NCBI RefSeq assembly: GCF_000403395.2
Contig: NZ_KE159668.1
Span: 1 to 64,000, forward strand
DNA length: 64,000 nucleotides
Origin: Anaerotruncus sp. G3(2012)
Lineage (GTDB): Bacteria; Bacillota; Clostridia; Oscillospirales; Ruminococcaceae
Reading direction: 5' to 3'
The position numbers were made by a program, and so were the translations under genes. The stretch's first letter is position 1; each line of letters opens with the position of its first letter. The notes under the pieces were generated by a model. It saw only the letters and a program-made list of their open reading frames with translations, made no database searches and was not told the DNA's origin. Below, piece after piece: positions 20,270 through 29,995 of this stretch.

Positions 20270-20618
20270 CCGTGTCCTCCCCCCCTTTCAGGCCCTTTTC
20301 GTACAGTTTGCCGCAGGCAGCGAACATCGGGTATCTGGTGCTCATGACAGCGATTCCCCGTTCCTGCGCAAGCCGGACGATCGACTCGTCCGGGCATTTT
20401 CCCCGTACAAAGACGATGCAGAGCATATCCATCATTTCGGCAGTGCGCACCGCCTGCGAGTTGAGCAGGCCGGTGAGCAGGACGCTCTGGTCCTTCACAT
20501 AGGCGAGCACATCGCTCATCATGTCGCTGCCGCATGCGGTCTTTACCGCAGCATCGAACGATGCACCTTCACAGTAGACGGTCGCATCCAGAATCGGCTG
20601 AATCTCTCTGACAGTCAT
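20262..20618 (-). CDS. DRTGG-like regulatory protein, first gene of the operon
   Basis: The 118-residue protein (start MTVREIQPIL behind AAGGGGA) has the same fold pattern as the protein at 17985-18320: a CGSDMMSDVLAYVK segment, LLTGLLNSQAVRTAEMMD, and VRGKCPDESIVRLAQERGIAV. A longer upstream reading frame lacks a ribosome site. The operon reads DRTGG, HATPase, hydrogenase-like, DRTGG, PHP, NusG_II. Confidence 0.78.
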   Translation of the reverse strand: MTVREIQPILDATVYCEGASFDAAVKTACGSDMMSDVLAYVKDQSVLLTGLLNSQAVRTAEMMDMLCIVFVRGKCPDESIVRLAQERGIAVMSTRYPMFAACGKLYEKGLKGGEDTDV

Positions 20619-20776
20619 AATGAATCCCCTTTCATTGGCCTCTTTCAGTGTTCCTTTTTCATATTGTAACATCTTTAGGAGGGTTGGCGCAATCCGCTTT
20701 TGGAGATTTTGTTCGGAAGAGCTGCCGGCCTTTCCTTCAGGGCAGCTTTTGAGGCAGGCTGCCAAAAAGAAACCTG

Positions 20777-20820
20777 AAAAAGCCCGGAGCAGGGGGATAC
20801 CCGCTCCGGACTTCTTTGGT
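20777..20820 (-). terminator. Terminator of the rfb operon
   Basis: On the minus strand TCCGGAGCGGG pairs with CCTGCTCCGGG and is followed by CTTTTT, seven bases after the rfbD stop codon. Confidence 0.8.
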
Positions 20821-20826
20821 GAAAAG

Positions 20827-21666
20827 TCAGGCCCGACTGAAAAATACGTTTAATGCGTCCTTCCAATGCGGCAGGGGCTGGAACCCTGCTTTTCGCAGTG
20901 CGCTCTGATCCAATCTTGAGTTCATCGGCCGGACGGCCTTGGATGGATATTCCGCTGTCGATACCGGGAGCACCCTCGCCGGCAGGCCAGCCATCCGGAA
21001 AATCTCCCGGGCAAACTCAGCCCAGGAGCAGAACCCCGCATTTGCCGCATGGTAGGTCCCATATTTGTCACCCGCAGCCATGTCGCAGAGCAGCTTTGCC
21101 AGATCACCCGTATAGGTGGGGGAGCCGACCTGGTCATCCACCACGCGCACTTCCTCCCGCTCCGCCCCGAGACGGAGCATGGTTTTCACAAAATTGCTGC
21201 CATGGTTCCCAAAGACCCAGGAAGTACGGACAATCCAGTGGTGCTCCAGCAGTTCCCTGACCGCCTGTTCCCCGGCAAGTTTGGTCTCACCGTACACATT
21301 CAGCGGGCCGGTGGGATCGTCCACCCGATGCGGCTGGTCCCCCTCGCCGGAAAAGACATAATCGGTGCTGATGTAGAGCAGCTTCGCGTCGGTCCTGCGG
21401 CAGGCCAGCGCAAGGCTGCGTGTACCGTCCGCATTGACCTGCCAGCAGCGCTCCCGCTCGGATTCCGCCTTTTCTACAGCGGTATAGGCGGCGCAGTGGA
21501 TCACGGCATCCGGGCGGCAGGACTCCAAAAGGGCATCCACTGCTTTTGCATCCGTTATATCACATTCTCTGGTCGAAACGCCGCAATATGGGATTCCACG
21601 TGTTTCCAGTTCTTTGCAGACATCGCTACCCAGCTGTCCGCGGGAACCGGTCACCAGCACCTTCAA
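20827..21666 (-). CDS. rfbD: dTDP-4-dehydrorhamnose reductase
   Basis: The 279-residue short-chain reductase catalyses the last step of dTDP-L-rhamnose synthesis, reducing dTDP-4-keto-rhamnose with NAD(P)H. It shows VTGSRGQLGSDV at the N-terminus, STDYVFSG, and the catalytic Tyr-Lys in NVYGETKLAGE. The start is TTG at 21666 behind GGAGGGG, so that TTGA overlaps the rfbB stop codon. Translational coupling to rfbB is likely. Confidence 0.94.
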   Translation of the reverse strand: MKVLVTGSRGQLGSDVCKELETRGIPYCGVSTRECDITDAKAVDALLESCRPDAVIHCAAYTAVEKAESERERCWQVNADGTRSLALACRRTDAKLLYISTDYVFSGEGDQPHRVDDPTGPLNVYGETKLAGEQAVRELLEHHWIVRTSWVFGNHGSNFVKTMLRLGAEREEVRVVDDQVGSPTYTGDLAKLLCDMAAGDKYGTYHAANAGFCSWAEFAREIFRMAGLPARVLPVSTAEYPSKAVRPMNSRLDQSALRKAGFQPLPHWKDALNVFFSRA

Positions 21667-22703
21667 GACAGCCCCTCCCCCATTGGGCGGCCGATATCGG
21701 ATGCCAGGCGTGCCTGCCGGTATTGCCCATTGGCGATATGCTCCCACCAGATTTTATGCTCCAGATACCACCGGATGGTTTTCCGGATGCCGTCGCTGAA
21801 CGCGGTCCTGGGCGCCCACCCGAATGTCTTCTGCATCTTTGCAGGGTCGATCGCATATCTGCGGTCGTGCCCGGGGCGGTCCTGCACAAACTGGATCAGT
21901 TCTTCCGGTTTCCTGACCTCATGCAGGATCGTCCGGACCACCTCCAGATTGGTGCGCTCGTTGTGCCCGCCGATGTTATACAGCTCGCCGGCGGTCCCTT
22001 TCAGCAGAATTTCGTCGATCGCGGAGCAATGGTCCTCCACATACAGCCAGTCCCGGACGTTTTCCCCCTTTCCGTAGACAGGGAGCGGCTGATCCTGAAA
22101 CGCATTCACCACCATCAGTGGGATCAGCTTTTCCGGGAACTGGTAGGGACCATAGTTGTTGGAGCATCTGGAGATCGTGGCCGGGACGCCGAATGTGCGA
22201 TGGTAGGCCTGTACCAGCAGGTCTGCGGACGCTTTGGACGCAGCGTAAGGGCTGCTGGCGCGGACCGGGGAATCTTCGGTAAAGAAGAGGTCCGGGCGGT
22301 CGAGCGGCAGGTCTCCATAGACCTCGTCGGTGGAAACCTGATGGAACCGCTGGATTCCATAAATCCGGCAGGCGTCGAGCAGTACGCTTGTACCGAGGAC
22401 GTTGGTGCGCAAAAATATTTCCGGGTCCTTGATCGACCGGTCAACATGGCTCTCCGCCGCAAAATTGACCACCACATCCGGCTTTTCCGCCTCGAAAAGC
22501 GCGTAGACCGACTGACGGTCTGCAATATCCGCCTTTACAAACCGGAAGCGCGGATTTTTAGCCGCGTCCGCCAGTGTTTCCAGATTGCCCGCATAGGTCA
22601 ATGCATCCATACAAACGACCTGGTCCTCCGGGTGGCGGTCCAGCAGATAGTAGATAAAGTTGCTTCCGATAAATCCGGCTCCGCCTGTTATCAATCGTTT
22701 CAT
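21663..22703 (-). CDS. rfbB: dTDP-glucose 4,6-dehydratase
   Basis: The 346-residue enzyme converts dTDP-glucose to dTDP-4-keto-6-deoxyglucose. It has the NAD-binding GGAGFIGSNFIYYLL start, the active-site STDEVYGDL, catalytic YAASKAS, and RCSNNYGPYQFPEKLIP. Length fits the family. GAGGGG precedes the ATG at 22703. It lies between rfbC and rfbD. Confidence 0.97.
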   Translation of the reverse strand: MKRLITGGAGFIGSNFIYYLLDRHPEDQVVCMDALTYAGNLETLADAAKNPRFRFVKADIADRQSVYALFEAEKPDVVVNFAAESHVDRSIKDPEIFLRTNVLGTSVLLDACRIYGIQRFHQVSTDEVYGDLPLDRPDLFFTEDSPVRASSPYAASKASADLLVQAYHRTFGVPATISRCSNNYGPYQFPEKLIPLMVVNAFQDQPLPVYGKGENVRDWLYVEDHCSAIDEILLKGTAGELYNIGGHNERTNLEVVRTILHEVRKPEELIQFVQDRPGHDRRYAIDPAKMQKTFGWAPRTAFSDGIRKTIRWYLEHKIWWEHIANGQYRQARLASDIGRPMGEGLS

Positions 22704-22713
22704 TGTAAGCCCC

Positions 22714-23268
22714 TCATTCATAGATAAAATCGACGTCGCTTTCGCTCAGGGAGGGAGCGTTCCGGTCCTTCTCGGACAGGACTGGATTCTCACAGCCCCA
22801 CTCAATCCCAATTTCCGGGTCATTCCAACGGATGCCCCGGTCCGCCTCGGGCGTATAAAACCGGTCGGCCTTATACAGGAACTCTACCGAATCGGTCAGC
22901 GTGAGGAATGCGTGGCCGAACCCGCGCGGAATGAGAAGCTGCCGCTTGTTGTCGGCGGAGAGTTCCACCGAAACCCATTTTTTAAAGGTCGGGGAACCCT
23001 TCCGGAGATCGACCGCCACATCCAGAACAGCCCCCCTGTTGCACCGGACGATCTTTGCCTGTGCGGCGTCCCCCTTTTGGAAGTGGATGCCGCGCAGCAC
23101 TCCTTTCTGCGCGGAAAAGGACTGGTTATCCTGCACGAAACGGTAGTGAAGCCCGGCCCGCTCCAGGTCGCGCTCCGACCACGTTTCCATAAACCAACCC
23201 CTGGAATCCCCAAAGACTTTTGGCTCCAGGATATAAACCGAAGGAAGCCCGGTTGGGATCACCTGCAT
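22714..23268 (-). CDS. rfbC: dTDP-4-dehydrorhamnose 3,5-epimerase
   Basis: The 184-residue cupin epimerase shows LEPKVFGDSRGWFMETW, GVLRGIHFQ with the catalytic His, VDLRKGSPTFKKW and PRGFGHAFLTL. It inverts C3 and C5 of the 4-keto sugar between the RfbB and RfbD steps. Its stop lies ten bases from the rfbB start. Confidence 0.96.
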   Translation of the reverse strand: MQVIPTGLPSVYILEPKVFGDSRGWFMETWSERDLERAGLHYRFVQDNQSFSAQKGVLRGIHFQKGDAAQAKIVRCNRGAVLDVAVDLRKGSPTFKKWVSVELSADNKRQLLIPRGFGHAFLTLTDSVEFLYKADRFYTPEADRGIRWNDPEIGIEWGCENPVLSEKDRNAPSLSESDVDFIYE

Positions 23269-23367
23269 ATTGACCGCCTCCTATCGCAAGTCATAGAAAT
23301 CAACGTTTTTTCAACCGGGCAGGCAGATAACCCGCCCAGACGATACACAAACAGCTGGCCAGGGGGC

Positions 23368-24771
23368 CTAACCGTTCCCGCCGCAGGTCACGGGTTCCTG
23401 ACATGGGTGCGCCTGCATCCTGTAACAGGCCCGTCCGTTCTCCTTTGCCTGGTATAATATCTTATCCGTTTCGGTTAAGATATGCTTCACAGTTTGCGGA
23501 AAAACAAACTGGCAGGCGCCGATGCTGCAGCTCGTTTTTTGCTCAGGCAGTATGCCGGAGATCAGGTTCAGGAACCGTTCCAGCCGTTGACCCAGTTCCT
23601 GCGGCGGCATTGGCGTTTCGATGATAACGGCGAATTCATCCCCGCCAAGCCTTCCCACCTTTCCATCCTCTCCAAAAATCACTTGCAGATGCATCGCGAT
23701 CTCTTTCAGGACCTTATCTCCAACCGGATGCCCAAAGGTATCATTGATTTTCTTAAAATAATCTACATCCACAAACAAAAACCAGCCGGTTTTTTGGGTG
23801 GTTGTGCTGCACGTTTTCTGCATTTTATCGCAATGATAAAGGAACATGCGCCTTCCCATTACACCAGTTAGCTCGTCCATCTCTCTCTGGTACCCGTTGT
23901 ACGACATATACTTGTAGATGCAGCTCAAAAGGATCACAGAAATCACATTCAGTGACAGAGAAGCCACCAAGAATTGGATCTGCAAGTGCAGCAGATCAGA
24001 AGAGACCTGATCGGATACCGCGAACCCATGCTGGTTGAGCATATAAGATTCTCTTTGAGAGAAATAGAAGGTTGCACAAATTGCCATAAACAGGATAAAA
24101 AAGGCGAATATCACAAAGAACAGGTTCATTTTTTTGGAGGAGTAGGGGTTGTCGACCGACTGATCAATACAAAAACGGATGTTTTGCATGGTGTTGCTTT
24201 GATAGGCTGTCCACAGAAGTTCAACGGTGACTACGCAGATGAGCGCAAAGACTGCATCATCCCATTCCCAGTGCAGCGCCGAGCTGTAACGGTACCCGAG
24301 TTCTGGAAACAAAGTCCCTATCGCAGCGTAAACAAGCAGCGAATGCACCTTGGGAGAAATCGCAGCAACCACCCCGATCCACAGACGATTGCGCTTTGTT
24401 TTCCTCGCGGCTAAAAACGCGGCCCCAATGATCAGCCCAAACAGCGTCCTTGTCCCGACACTCAACCAAAGGCTGCTGGCCGGGGTTCCGCTTAAAAAGG
24501 GAGAAAATATTGCATCTGCCGGCATCACATAGGATGAGGAGGCTTTATACATACTGGCGATTCCAAAGGTAAACCCAATGACTACAGAGTGCGCAGGGCT
24601 GAGAAGGCAGCCTGCCGCCAGAATGGGGAGATATGCGATGGTAACGGAAATAGGCGGAATATGTAGATACCCCAGAAAGGTAAACGACATCAACAGTTCA
24701 ACCGCAATTAGTATCCCAAAAGCGTAACAGTCGAAGCAGGAATAGTTCCACAGCTTTTTTATTGTTTTCAT
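23368..24771 (-). CDS. Membrane diguanylate cyclase (GGDEF protein)
   Basis: About 467 residues. The N-terminal half has around eight hydrophobic segments with the shape of an ECF/QueT-like or MASE-type sensor, then a further TM pair, then a GGDEF domain with DELTGVMGRRMF and VGRLGGDEFAV. The active-site GGDEF is intact, so c-di-GMP synthesis is plausible. The RxxD inhibition site upstream of it is not present. It interrupts the rfb gene order, between rfbC and the insertion sequence beside rfbA. The ATG at 24771 follows GAGAGGGA. Confidence 0.87.
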   Translation of the reverse strand: MKTIKKLWNYSCFDCYAFGILIAVELLMSFTFLGYLHIPPISVTIAYLPILAAGCLLSPAHSVVIGFTFGIASMYKASSSYVMPADAIFSPFLSGTPASSLWLSVGTRTLFGLIIGAAFLAARKTKRNRLWIGVVAAISPKVHSLLVYAAIGTLFPELGYRYSSALHWEWDDAVFALICVVTVELLWTAYQSNTMQNIRFCIDQSVDNPYSSKKMNLFFVIFAFFILFMAICATFYFSQRESYMLNQHGFAVSDQVSSDLLHLQIQFLVASLSLNVISVILLSCIYKYMSYNGYQREMDELTGVMGRRMFLYHCDKMQKTCSTTTQKTGWFLFVDVDYFKKINDTFGHPVGDKVLKEIAMHLQVIFGEDGKVGRLGGDEFAVIIETPMPPQELGQRLERFLNLISGILPEQKTSCSIGACQFVFPQTVKHILTETDKILYQAKENGRACYRMQAHPCQEPVTCGGNG

Positions 24772-24867
24772 CCCATATCCCTCTCTAATCCTCAACACCG
24801 GTGTCTCCATCCCGTAGGCAGACGAAATCTCTTTCCCCAGAAGCTATGGAGACTGCATCCCCCGCTT

Positions 24868-25679
24868 CTAGGTAGTGTTCACATAAGCACATCGACAATG
24901 AGAGCAAAAAAGACAAAAGCCAAAAAGATAACATCCAGTTTGTCATAGCGGGTAAAAATGCGACGAAATCGCTTGATACGGCGAAAAAGCCTCTCAACTT
25001 GGTTGCGCTGTTTGTACAGCTCTTTATCATAGTCCCAAGGATCTTTGCGATTGCTTTTTGGCGGAACAACAGGGATATAGCCAAGTTCCACTGCCAAAGC
25101 TCTTGTCTCATCCCCTTCGTAGGCCCGATCCATCAGAAGGTAAACCGGGTGATCCGCCGGACCGAGCTGCTGCAAAAGAGTACGGCCTTCAGGGCCATCT
25201 CCACGGTTTCCGGCAGACAGCGAAAAGATCACCCCATCTCGATCAGATGCGGCGACCATATGAAGTTTGGTGTTCCACCCACCACGTGTTCTTCCGACGG
25301 CTTGCGCTCCGTTTTTTTCAGTGCACCCATTCCGTCAGGATGGACCTTGATGCAGGTGGAATCCAAACTGACCACGTTTACTTGGATTTTTATGATTCCC
25401 AGTTGCTGCAAACGCAAAAATGCTTTTTCCAAAACTCCCTTTTTCGCCCAGCGGTTTATCCGGACATAGATCACGTGCCAATCTCCGTATTCTTTGGGCA
25501 GGCTCCTCCATTTGCACCCATTTTCCATTACGTACAGCGCCGCATTCAATACATCCAGATTGCTGATTTTTGCTGGTTTCCGCTGTTTCGGAAAGCACTC
25601 TGCGATTTGTTCGTATTGTTCTTTCTTCAGTTCCATTCCTTTATTATAGCATATCTTTGTTTGTGTGAACAGACCCTAG
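24868..25679. mobile_element. IS5-family (IS427-like) insertion sequence
   Basis: A transposase in two frames occupies nearly the whole element. The ends carry imperfect inverted repeats sharing a GTTCACA core (near 24877 and 25664). Each end abuts a CTAG (24868-24871 and 25676-25679), which I read as the target duplication. The right CTAG contains the rfbA stop codon. Exact ends are uncertain by a few bases. Confidence 0.8.
24879..25636 (-). CDS. IS5-family transposase, two frames joined by -1 frameshift
   Basis: The first frame (25636-25229, 135 residues) carries the N-terminal DUF4096-like DNA-binding part (CKWRSLPKEYGDWHVIY) and the first catalytic Asp (VSLDSTCIKVH). The second (read to 24879) carries NGAQAVGRTRGGWNTKLH, LLMDRAYEGDETR with the second Asp, and a YKQRNQVERLFRRIKRFRRI segment with the Glu. 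The frames join by a -1 slip on seven As (25318-25312), the usual device in this group. The coding parts look intact, so the element may be active. Confidence 0.88.
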
Positions 25680-26554
25680 TACCGGATTTTTCCGTCTGCC
25701 ACCGCCCGCAGGTGTTTTCCATAAGCCGCTTTGCCGTAGCGGTCCGCTGCCGACAGAAGCTGTTCCCTAGAAATCCAGCCGTTGGTGTATGAGATTTCCT
25801 CGAGCGCTGCGATTTTCACCCCCTGATGGTTCTCGATCATACGAACAAAGTCAGACGCCTGTGCAAGCGCGTCCACTGTCCCGGTGTCAAACCAGGTATA
25901 GCCCCGCCCGAGCGTAGTGACCTGTAAGGTCCCCTCCTGCAGATAGGCACAGTTCAGGTCGGTGATCTCCAGCTCCCCGCGCGCGGAGGGCCGGATTTTC
26001 TTGGCCTTTTCGCAGACCGTCTGATCGTAAAAGTAAAGCCCGGTTACACAGTAGTTGGAAACCGGATTTTTTGGTTTTTCCTCGATCGAAACCGCGTTTC
26101 CCGCCGCATCCAGCGTCACGACCCCAAACCGCTCGGGGTCCTCCACATAGTAGCCGAAGATAGTGGCGCCGCTCTGCTGTGCAGCCGCTTTTTTCAGATG
26201 CCGGATCAGGCCGCTCCCGTAAAACAGGTTGTCGCCCAAAACCATTGCGCAGCTATCCCCACCGATGAACCGTTCGCCCAGCAGGAATGCCTGTGCCAAA
26301 CCATCCGGCGAGGGCTGTTCCAAATAGGAAAGCTGGATGCCGAAATCCGAACCATCCCCCAGAAGGCGCTCAAAATTCGGCAGGTCCCGTGGGGTTGACA
26401 GGATCAGGATGTCACGGATGCCCGCCAGCATCAATGTGGACAGCGGATAAAAGATCATCGGTTTATCATAAACCGGCAGGAGCTGCTTGGAGGTCACCAT
26501 GGTGAGCGGATAGAGGCGGGTCCCAGAGCCGCCTGCCAGAACAATTCCTTTCAT
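25676..26554 (-). CDS. rfbA: Glucose-1-phosphate thymidylyltransferase
   Basis: The 292-residue nucleotidyltransferase makes dTDP-glucose, the first step of the rhamnose pathway. It has [13 protein letters not shown] at the N-terminus, [25 protein letters not shown] and EKPKNP. GGGG precedes the ATG at 26554. Its stop codon TAG lies inside the CTAG duplicated by the insertion sequence, so the element landed at the very end of the gene without changing the protein. Confidence 0.96.
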   Translation of the reverse strand: MKGIVLAGGSGTRLYPLTMVTSKQLLPVYDKPMIFYPLSTLMLAGIRDILILSTPRDLPNFERLLGDGSDFGIQLSYLEQPSPDGLAQAFLLGERFIGGDSCAMVLGDNLFYGSGLIRHLKKAAAQQSGATIFGYYVEDPERFGVVTLDAAGNAVSIEEKPKNPVSNYCVTGLYFYDQTVCEKAKKIRPSARGELEITDLNCAYLQEGTLQVTTLGRGYTWFDTGTVDALAQASDFVRMIENHQGVKIAALEEISYTNGWISREQLLSAADRYGKAAYGKHLRAVADGKIRY

Positions 26555-26572
26555 AAAAAGCCCCATCCATTT

Positions 26573-27505
26573 CTATACAAATAAGATTTGCGCAAGTTTC
26601 CGTTTGAACCCTTTTTTGAACAGCCGGTACCGCAGCAGGACCCAGACCCGCTTCCATTTCGGATACAGGGGGACGCCGCTGTAGGCATCCAGCAGCCGGA
26701 CCTGCTGTGTGTCCAGCTTTGCGCGGTAAACCTTCAGGAATTCCCCCGCCTGCCGGTAGGTGTCCCGCAGGACCGTCCTTGCGCCGGCCCGGTCCCGGAA
26801 CCGCGCCCAGTTGTAGGAGAGGCTGTGCGCATTTTTGGCGCCGACCTGGTTGCTGCCATGCTGCCGGTAAAGGATGGTGGGTGTCTCCACAAATCCGATC
26901 TTTCCGAACGCTGCCGCGAGTATGGCGAGCCACCAGTCGTGCATAATACAGTTCTGCGCCTCCGGGATCGGGACAAACCGCGCCAGCAGCGCCTGGTTGA
27001 CCATCATCGTGCAGCCGGTCACAATGTTTTGAACGATGAGCTGATGGAGGGCGTCCCGTTTGGCGGACAGGTCCTGAATATACAGGAGCGAACCGGAAAG
27101 CTCGTTCAGCCTGCTGTCCACGACCTTCAGATCAGTATGCACCAGAAGCGGCGTGTCCGCCCCACAGGCGGACTCCAATTCCCGCATCTTTTCCAGCGTG
27201 AGCGCGATTTTCTCCGGAAGCCACACGTCATCCTGATCGCAGGTCATGCAGTAAGGGGTATCTGCCAGCGAGAGCATACTGAAAAAGTTGTTCTTTGCCG
27301 ATCCGGATGGGCTGTCCCGCCGGATCAGGCGGATTTTTTCCGGATACTGCCCCGCGAATTCCTGCGCGACTGCCGCGGTCCGGTCGGTGGAGCAGTCATC
27401 CTGGATAATGAGCTTCCAGCGGGTTTCGGTCTGGCGGAGGATCGACTCGATCTGTTCCGCAAGATAGGATTCCCCGTTGTAGGTTGCCATAAGAATCGTA
27501 ATCAC
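26573..27505 (-). CDS. Family 2 glycosyltransferase, probably rhamnosyltransferase
   Basis: About 310 residues with a GT-A fold: ILMATYNGESYLAEQIESIL at the start, QDDCSTDRT, CDQDDVW (the DxD-like metal site), and MHDWWLAI with the base aspartate. Proteins of this shape often transfer rhamnose to surface polysaccharide, and the next genes make dTDP-rhamnose. The start is taken at GTG 27505 behind GGAAGG; a TTG 18 bases upstream is the alternative. Confidence 0.88.
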   Translation of the reverse strand: MITILMATYNGESYLAEQIESILRQTETRWKLIIQDDCSTDRTAAVAQEFAGQYPEKIRLIRRDSPSGSAKNNFFSMLSLADTPYCMTCDQDDVWLPEKIALTLEKMRELESACGADTPLLVHTDLKVVDSRLNELSGSLLYIQDLSAKRDALHQLIVQNIVTGCTMMVNQALLARFVPIPEAQNCIMHDWWLAILAAAFGKIGFVETPTILYRQHGSNQVGAKNAHSLSYNWARFRDRAGARTVLRDTYRQAGEFLKVYRAKLDTQQVRLLDAYSGVPLYPKWKRVWVLLRYRLFKKGFKRKLAQILFV

Positions 27506-27593
27506 AATATCGGCGCCTTCCAAATCGTTCTGATGATATTACCCTTCATTCTATCACATCCGCCGGAAACTTGCAACCCGTCCCCTCCGCCGG

Positions 27594-28493
27594 CTAGGAT
27601 TCCGCCACAGGGCTTCCCTTGCGTTTTTCCGCCAACGAAAGCAGGGTGACCGCAAGCAGGATCAGACCCGCGCCCAATGCTGTTTTCAGTCCGAATGGCT
27701 CCCGGTAGATCAGGACGCCCAGCGTGATGCTCGTAATCGGTTCGAAGGTGCTTAGAATCGAAGCGTTCTGCGGCCCAATCAGGCTGACGCCGATCTGGAA
27801 AAGGACCACGCCGACAATCGAAGCGGCCACCGCAAGCCCCAGTGTAGCGAACCAGCCGAGCGCAGTCGCAGGGAGGGTGAACTGCCCGGCAAGCAGCAGC
27901 CCGGCGAGCAGCAGCACCGCACTCTCCAGGCACATGTAGAAGCTGAACAGGAACGGGGAAATTTCCCGTAGGCAGCTCCTGTAAAGTGCGATGATATAGG
28001 CCGCGTAGGTGATCCCGGAGATGAAGGCGATCGCCATGCCGAACAGGTTGGCGGATTCCCCGGGCGTATAAAACAGGAGGATACCCGCAGTACAGGAGAG
28101 GACGCAGAGCGCCCGCACCGGGGTGATCCGGTCGCGGAAGAACAGCGCACATCCGAGCAGCACAAATACCGGGTAACTGAAATGAATGGTGGTTGCCATA
28201 CCGGAAGAGATATAGACATAGGATAAAAAAAGCAGGCCAGGGGTAATCAGCCCGCACAAAAGCCCGATCGGGCAGAGCTGAACCGCCTGTCTGCGTGTCA
28301 GACGAAGGGATATTTTTTTCCAGCGGAGGATGCCGAATAACACCGGGACTGCCAGTGCGTTCCTGAAAAAAACAAGGCTGAGCGGGTTCAGCCCCTCCGC
28401 GTAGATCAGTTTTGCGATTGCAGGCAGGCTGCCGAACACCACCGCCGACAGAATGCTGAAAAGATAGCCTTTTACCGTCCGGCTCATCATCAT
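27594..28493 (-). CDS. EamA/DMT-family transporter
   Basis: A 299-residue membrane protein with ten hydrophobic segments in two five-helix repeats, as in drug/metabolite transporters. The N-terminal repeat starts GYLFSILSAVVFGSLPAIAKLIY, and the second carries LGWFATLGLAVAASIVGVVLFQIGVSLIG and STFEPITSITLGVLIYREP. The substrate cannot be inferred. The start is one of three successive ATG codons after GGGGAGGA. Confidence 0.87.
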   Translation of the reverse strand: MMMSRTVKGYLFSILSAVVFGSLPAIAKLIYAEGLNPLSLVFFRNALAVPVLFGILRWKKISLRLTRRQAVQLCPIGLLCGLITPGLLFLSYVYISSGMATTIHFSYPVFVLLGCALFFRDRITPVRALCVLSCTAGILLFYTPGESANLFGMAIAFISGITYAAYIIALYRSCLREISPFLFSFYMCLESAVLLLAGLLLAGQFTLPATALGWFATLGLAVAASIVGVVLFQIGVSLIGPQNASILSTFEPITSITLGVLIYREPFGLKTALGAGLILLAVTLLSLAEKRKGSPVAES

Positions 28494-28510
28494 CTTCCTC
28501 CCCTGAAAAA

Positions 28511-28546
28511 GAGCAGAGACAGCCCGCGAATATGCAGGCTGTCTTT
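28511..28546. terminator. Hairpin between manA and the EamA gene
   Basis: AGACAGCC pairs with GGCTGTCT around a ten-base loop. T-rich sequence follows on both strands. It probably separates manA from the downstream EamA transcription unit. Confidence 0.6.
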
Positions 28547-28651
28547 TGTCTTTGCCGTATCCACAGGGATGAAACGTCCGAAAAGCGGGTTCTTATAAGT
28601 ATGGATACAGCGGTTTTCTTTGTTGTCTTTCTTTTCTGTTTTTATGTATGA

Positions 28652-29620
28652 TTACAGGTAGGTAAACAGATATTCCCCGGTCCCCATGAGGCTGACTTGT
28701 TCGCAGTCGCTGGGCACAAATATGCTGTCCCCTTTTTGCATGGAAAGCGATTCTTCCTTCCAACGTAAGGTTCCGGCCCCCTCGACACAGAGGATCGAAA
28801 CAAACGACGCCGGGTCGACAGGATGGGTATATGCGGCCTCCACCTGAACGAGGTCAACCGAAAACCGGCGGCATCTGACGAGCGGCTTCACCCGGAACTG
28901 CCCGGGCTGTTCCCGGACCGGTCCAGCAGCGGCCTGCTGCTGTGGCTTGGACGGAACCAGCGAGGTGACCGCGAGCGCTTTGTCCAGTTGGAGGGAACGA
29001 GGCTTTCCGTCCGGCCCGAGGCGGTTGAAATCGTGCACACGGTAGGTCAGGTTGGAGTTCTGCTGGATTTCAGCAACGACGATCCCTTCGCCGATCGCAT
29101 GGATGATGCCTGCTTCGATGAAAAAGACATCCCCTTTTTTGACCGGTACGCGGTTGAGCACCTCGGTGATCGTCCCATCCGAGAGCCTGCGCCCAAACTC
29201 CTCCCGGCTGATCTGCTCACGGAACCCAAAATAAAGGGAGGCGCCTTCTTTGCAGTCGAGCAGATACCACATCTCTTCCTTGCCCTGCTGGCCATTTTCA
29301 AATTCCCGCGCGTAATCGTCGTCCGGATGCACCTGGATCGAGAGGACTTTTTCCGCGTCGATCAGCTTGATCAAAAGCGGGAATTCCTGTTTGCCTGCAT
29401 AGGCATGTCCCAACAGTTGCGGGTATTCTGCCGCAAACTGTGAAAACGGCATCCCCGAAAGCTCTCCCGAGGCGATTACGCTCGGGCCGTCGGGATGCGC
29501 CGAAAGTTCCCAGCTTTCAGCGAGCGGGTACAGGTCGGTCTGTTTGTGGTATTCCTGTTTCAGGCGCTCCCCACCCCACAGGTAATCCTGATAGGATGGC
29601 GCCAGCAAAAACGGCTTCAT
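28652..29620 (-). CDS. manA: Mannose-6-phosphate isomerase, class I
   Basis: The 322-residue cupin enzyme interconverts mannose-6-P and fructose-6-P. It begins with YQDYLWGGERLK. The zinc site residues are seen in SIQVHPDDDYA, EMWYLLD and IEAGIIHAIGEG, followed by EIQQNSNLTYRVHDFNR. The ATG at 29620 sits after AAGGGGG. It feeds sugar nucleotides or uses mannose, and its place between rfb and nitrogen-regulator genes gives no stronger hint. Confidence 0.93.
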   Translation of the reverse strand: MKPFLLAPSYQDYLWGGERLKQEYHKQTDLYPLAESWELSAHPDGPSVIASGELSGMPFSQFAAEYPQLLGHAYAGKQEFPLLIKLIDAEKVLSIQVHPDDDYAREFENGQQGKEEMWYLLDCKEGASLYFGFREQISREEFGRRLSDGTITEVLNRVPVKKGDVFFIEAGIIHAIGEGIVVAEIQQNSNLTYRVHDFNRLGPDGKPRSLQLDKALAVTSLVPSKPQQQAAAGPVREQPGQFRVKPLVRCRRFSVDLVQVEAAYTHPVDPASFVSILCVEGAGTLRWKEESLSMQKGDSIFVPSDCEQVSLMGTGEYLFTYL

Positions 29621-29995
29621 GTTTTTCCCCCTTGCTCCCATTTCGGAACGCGGCAGCGACCGCTTTTTTATTTTACTACGCCGGTCCGCAGATTTCAAGG
29701 AATTTCGCGAGAACCAGAGGGCAAATCTGCGCAGATGCCCGGGAATTTGTAAGCCGTATCCAATTCTATGCAGGAATCCCCTGTTTGCCCGAGGAAAATC
29801 AGGGAATCAATGTGAAAAATAGAGGCTGTTTCCAAGGAGGGTTCCGCCTGTCCGGCTTCGGGGCGGGATCAGATGGGACACCCCCGCGGCAAGGCCCGCA
29901 GGTTCAGGCGTGCCCGTTCCTGCAACCTTGGACCGAATAAGGGAGGGCGCTTCCCCTGTGGGAAAGCGCCCTTTTTCCGGTACGATATGACAGGG
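29621..29995. other. Intergenic region with one GC-rich hairpin
   Basis: No plausible gene is seen. A strong hairpin, GGGCGCTTTCCC with its complement, lies at about 29940-29978. T-richness is best on the plus strand, but the hairpin sits where the minus-strand P-II operon should end, so it is probably that operon's terminator. No convincing promoter for manA was found. Confidence 0.5.
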
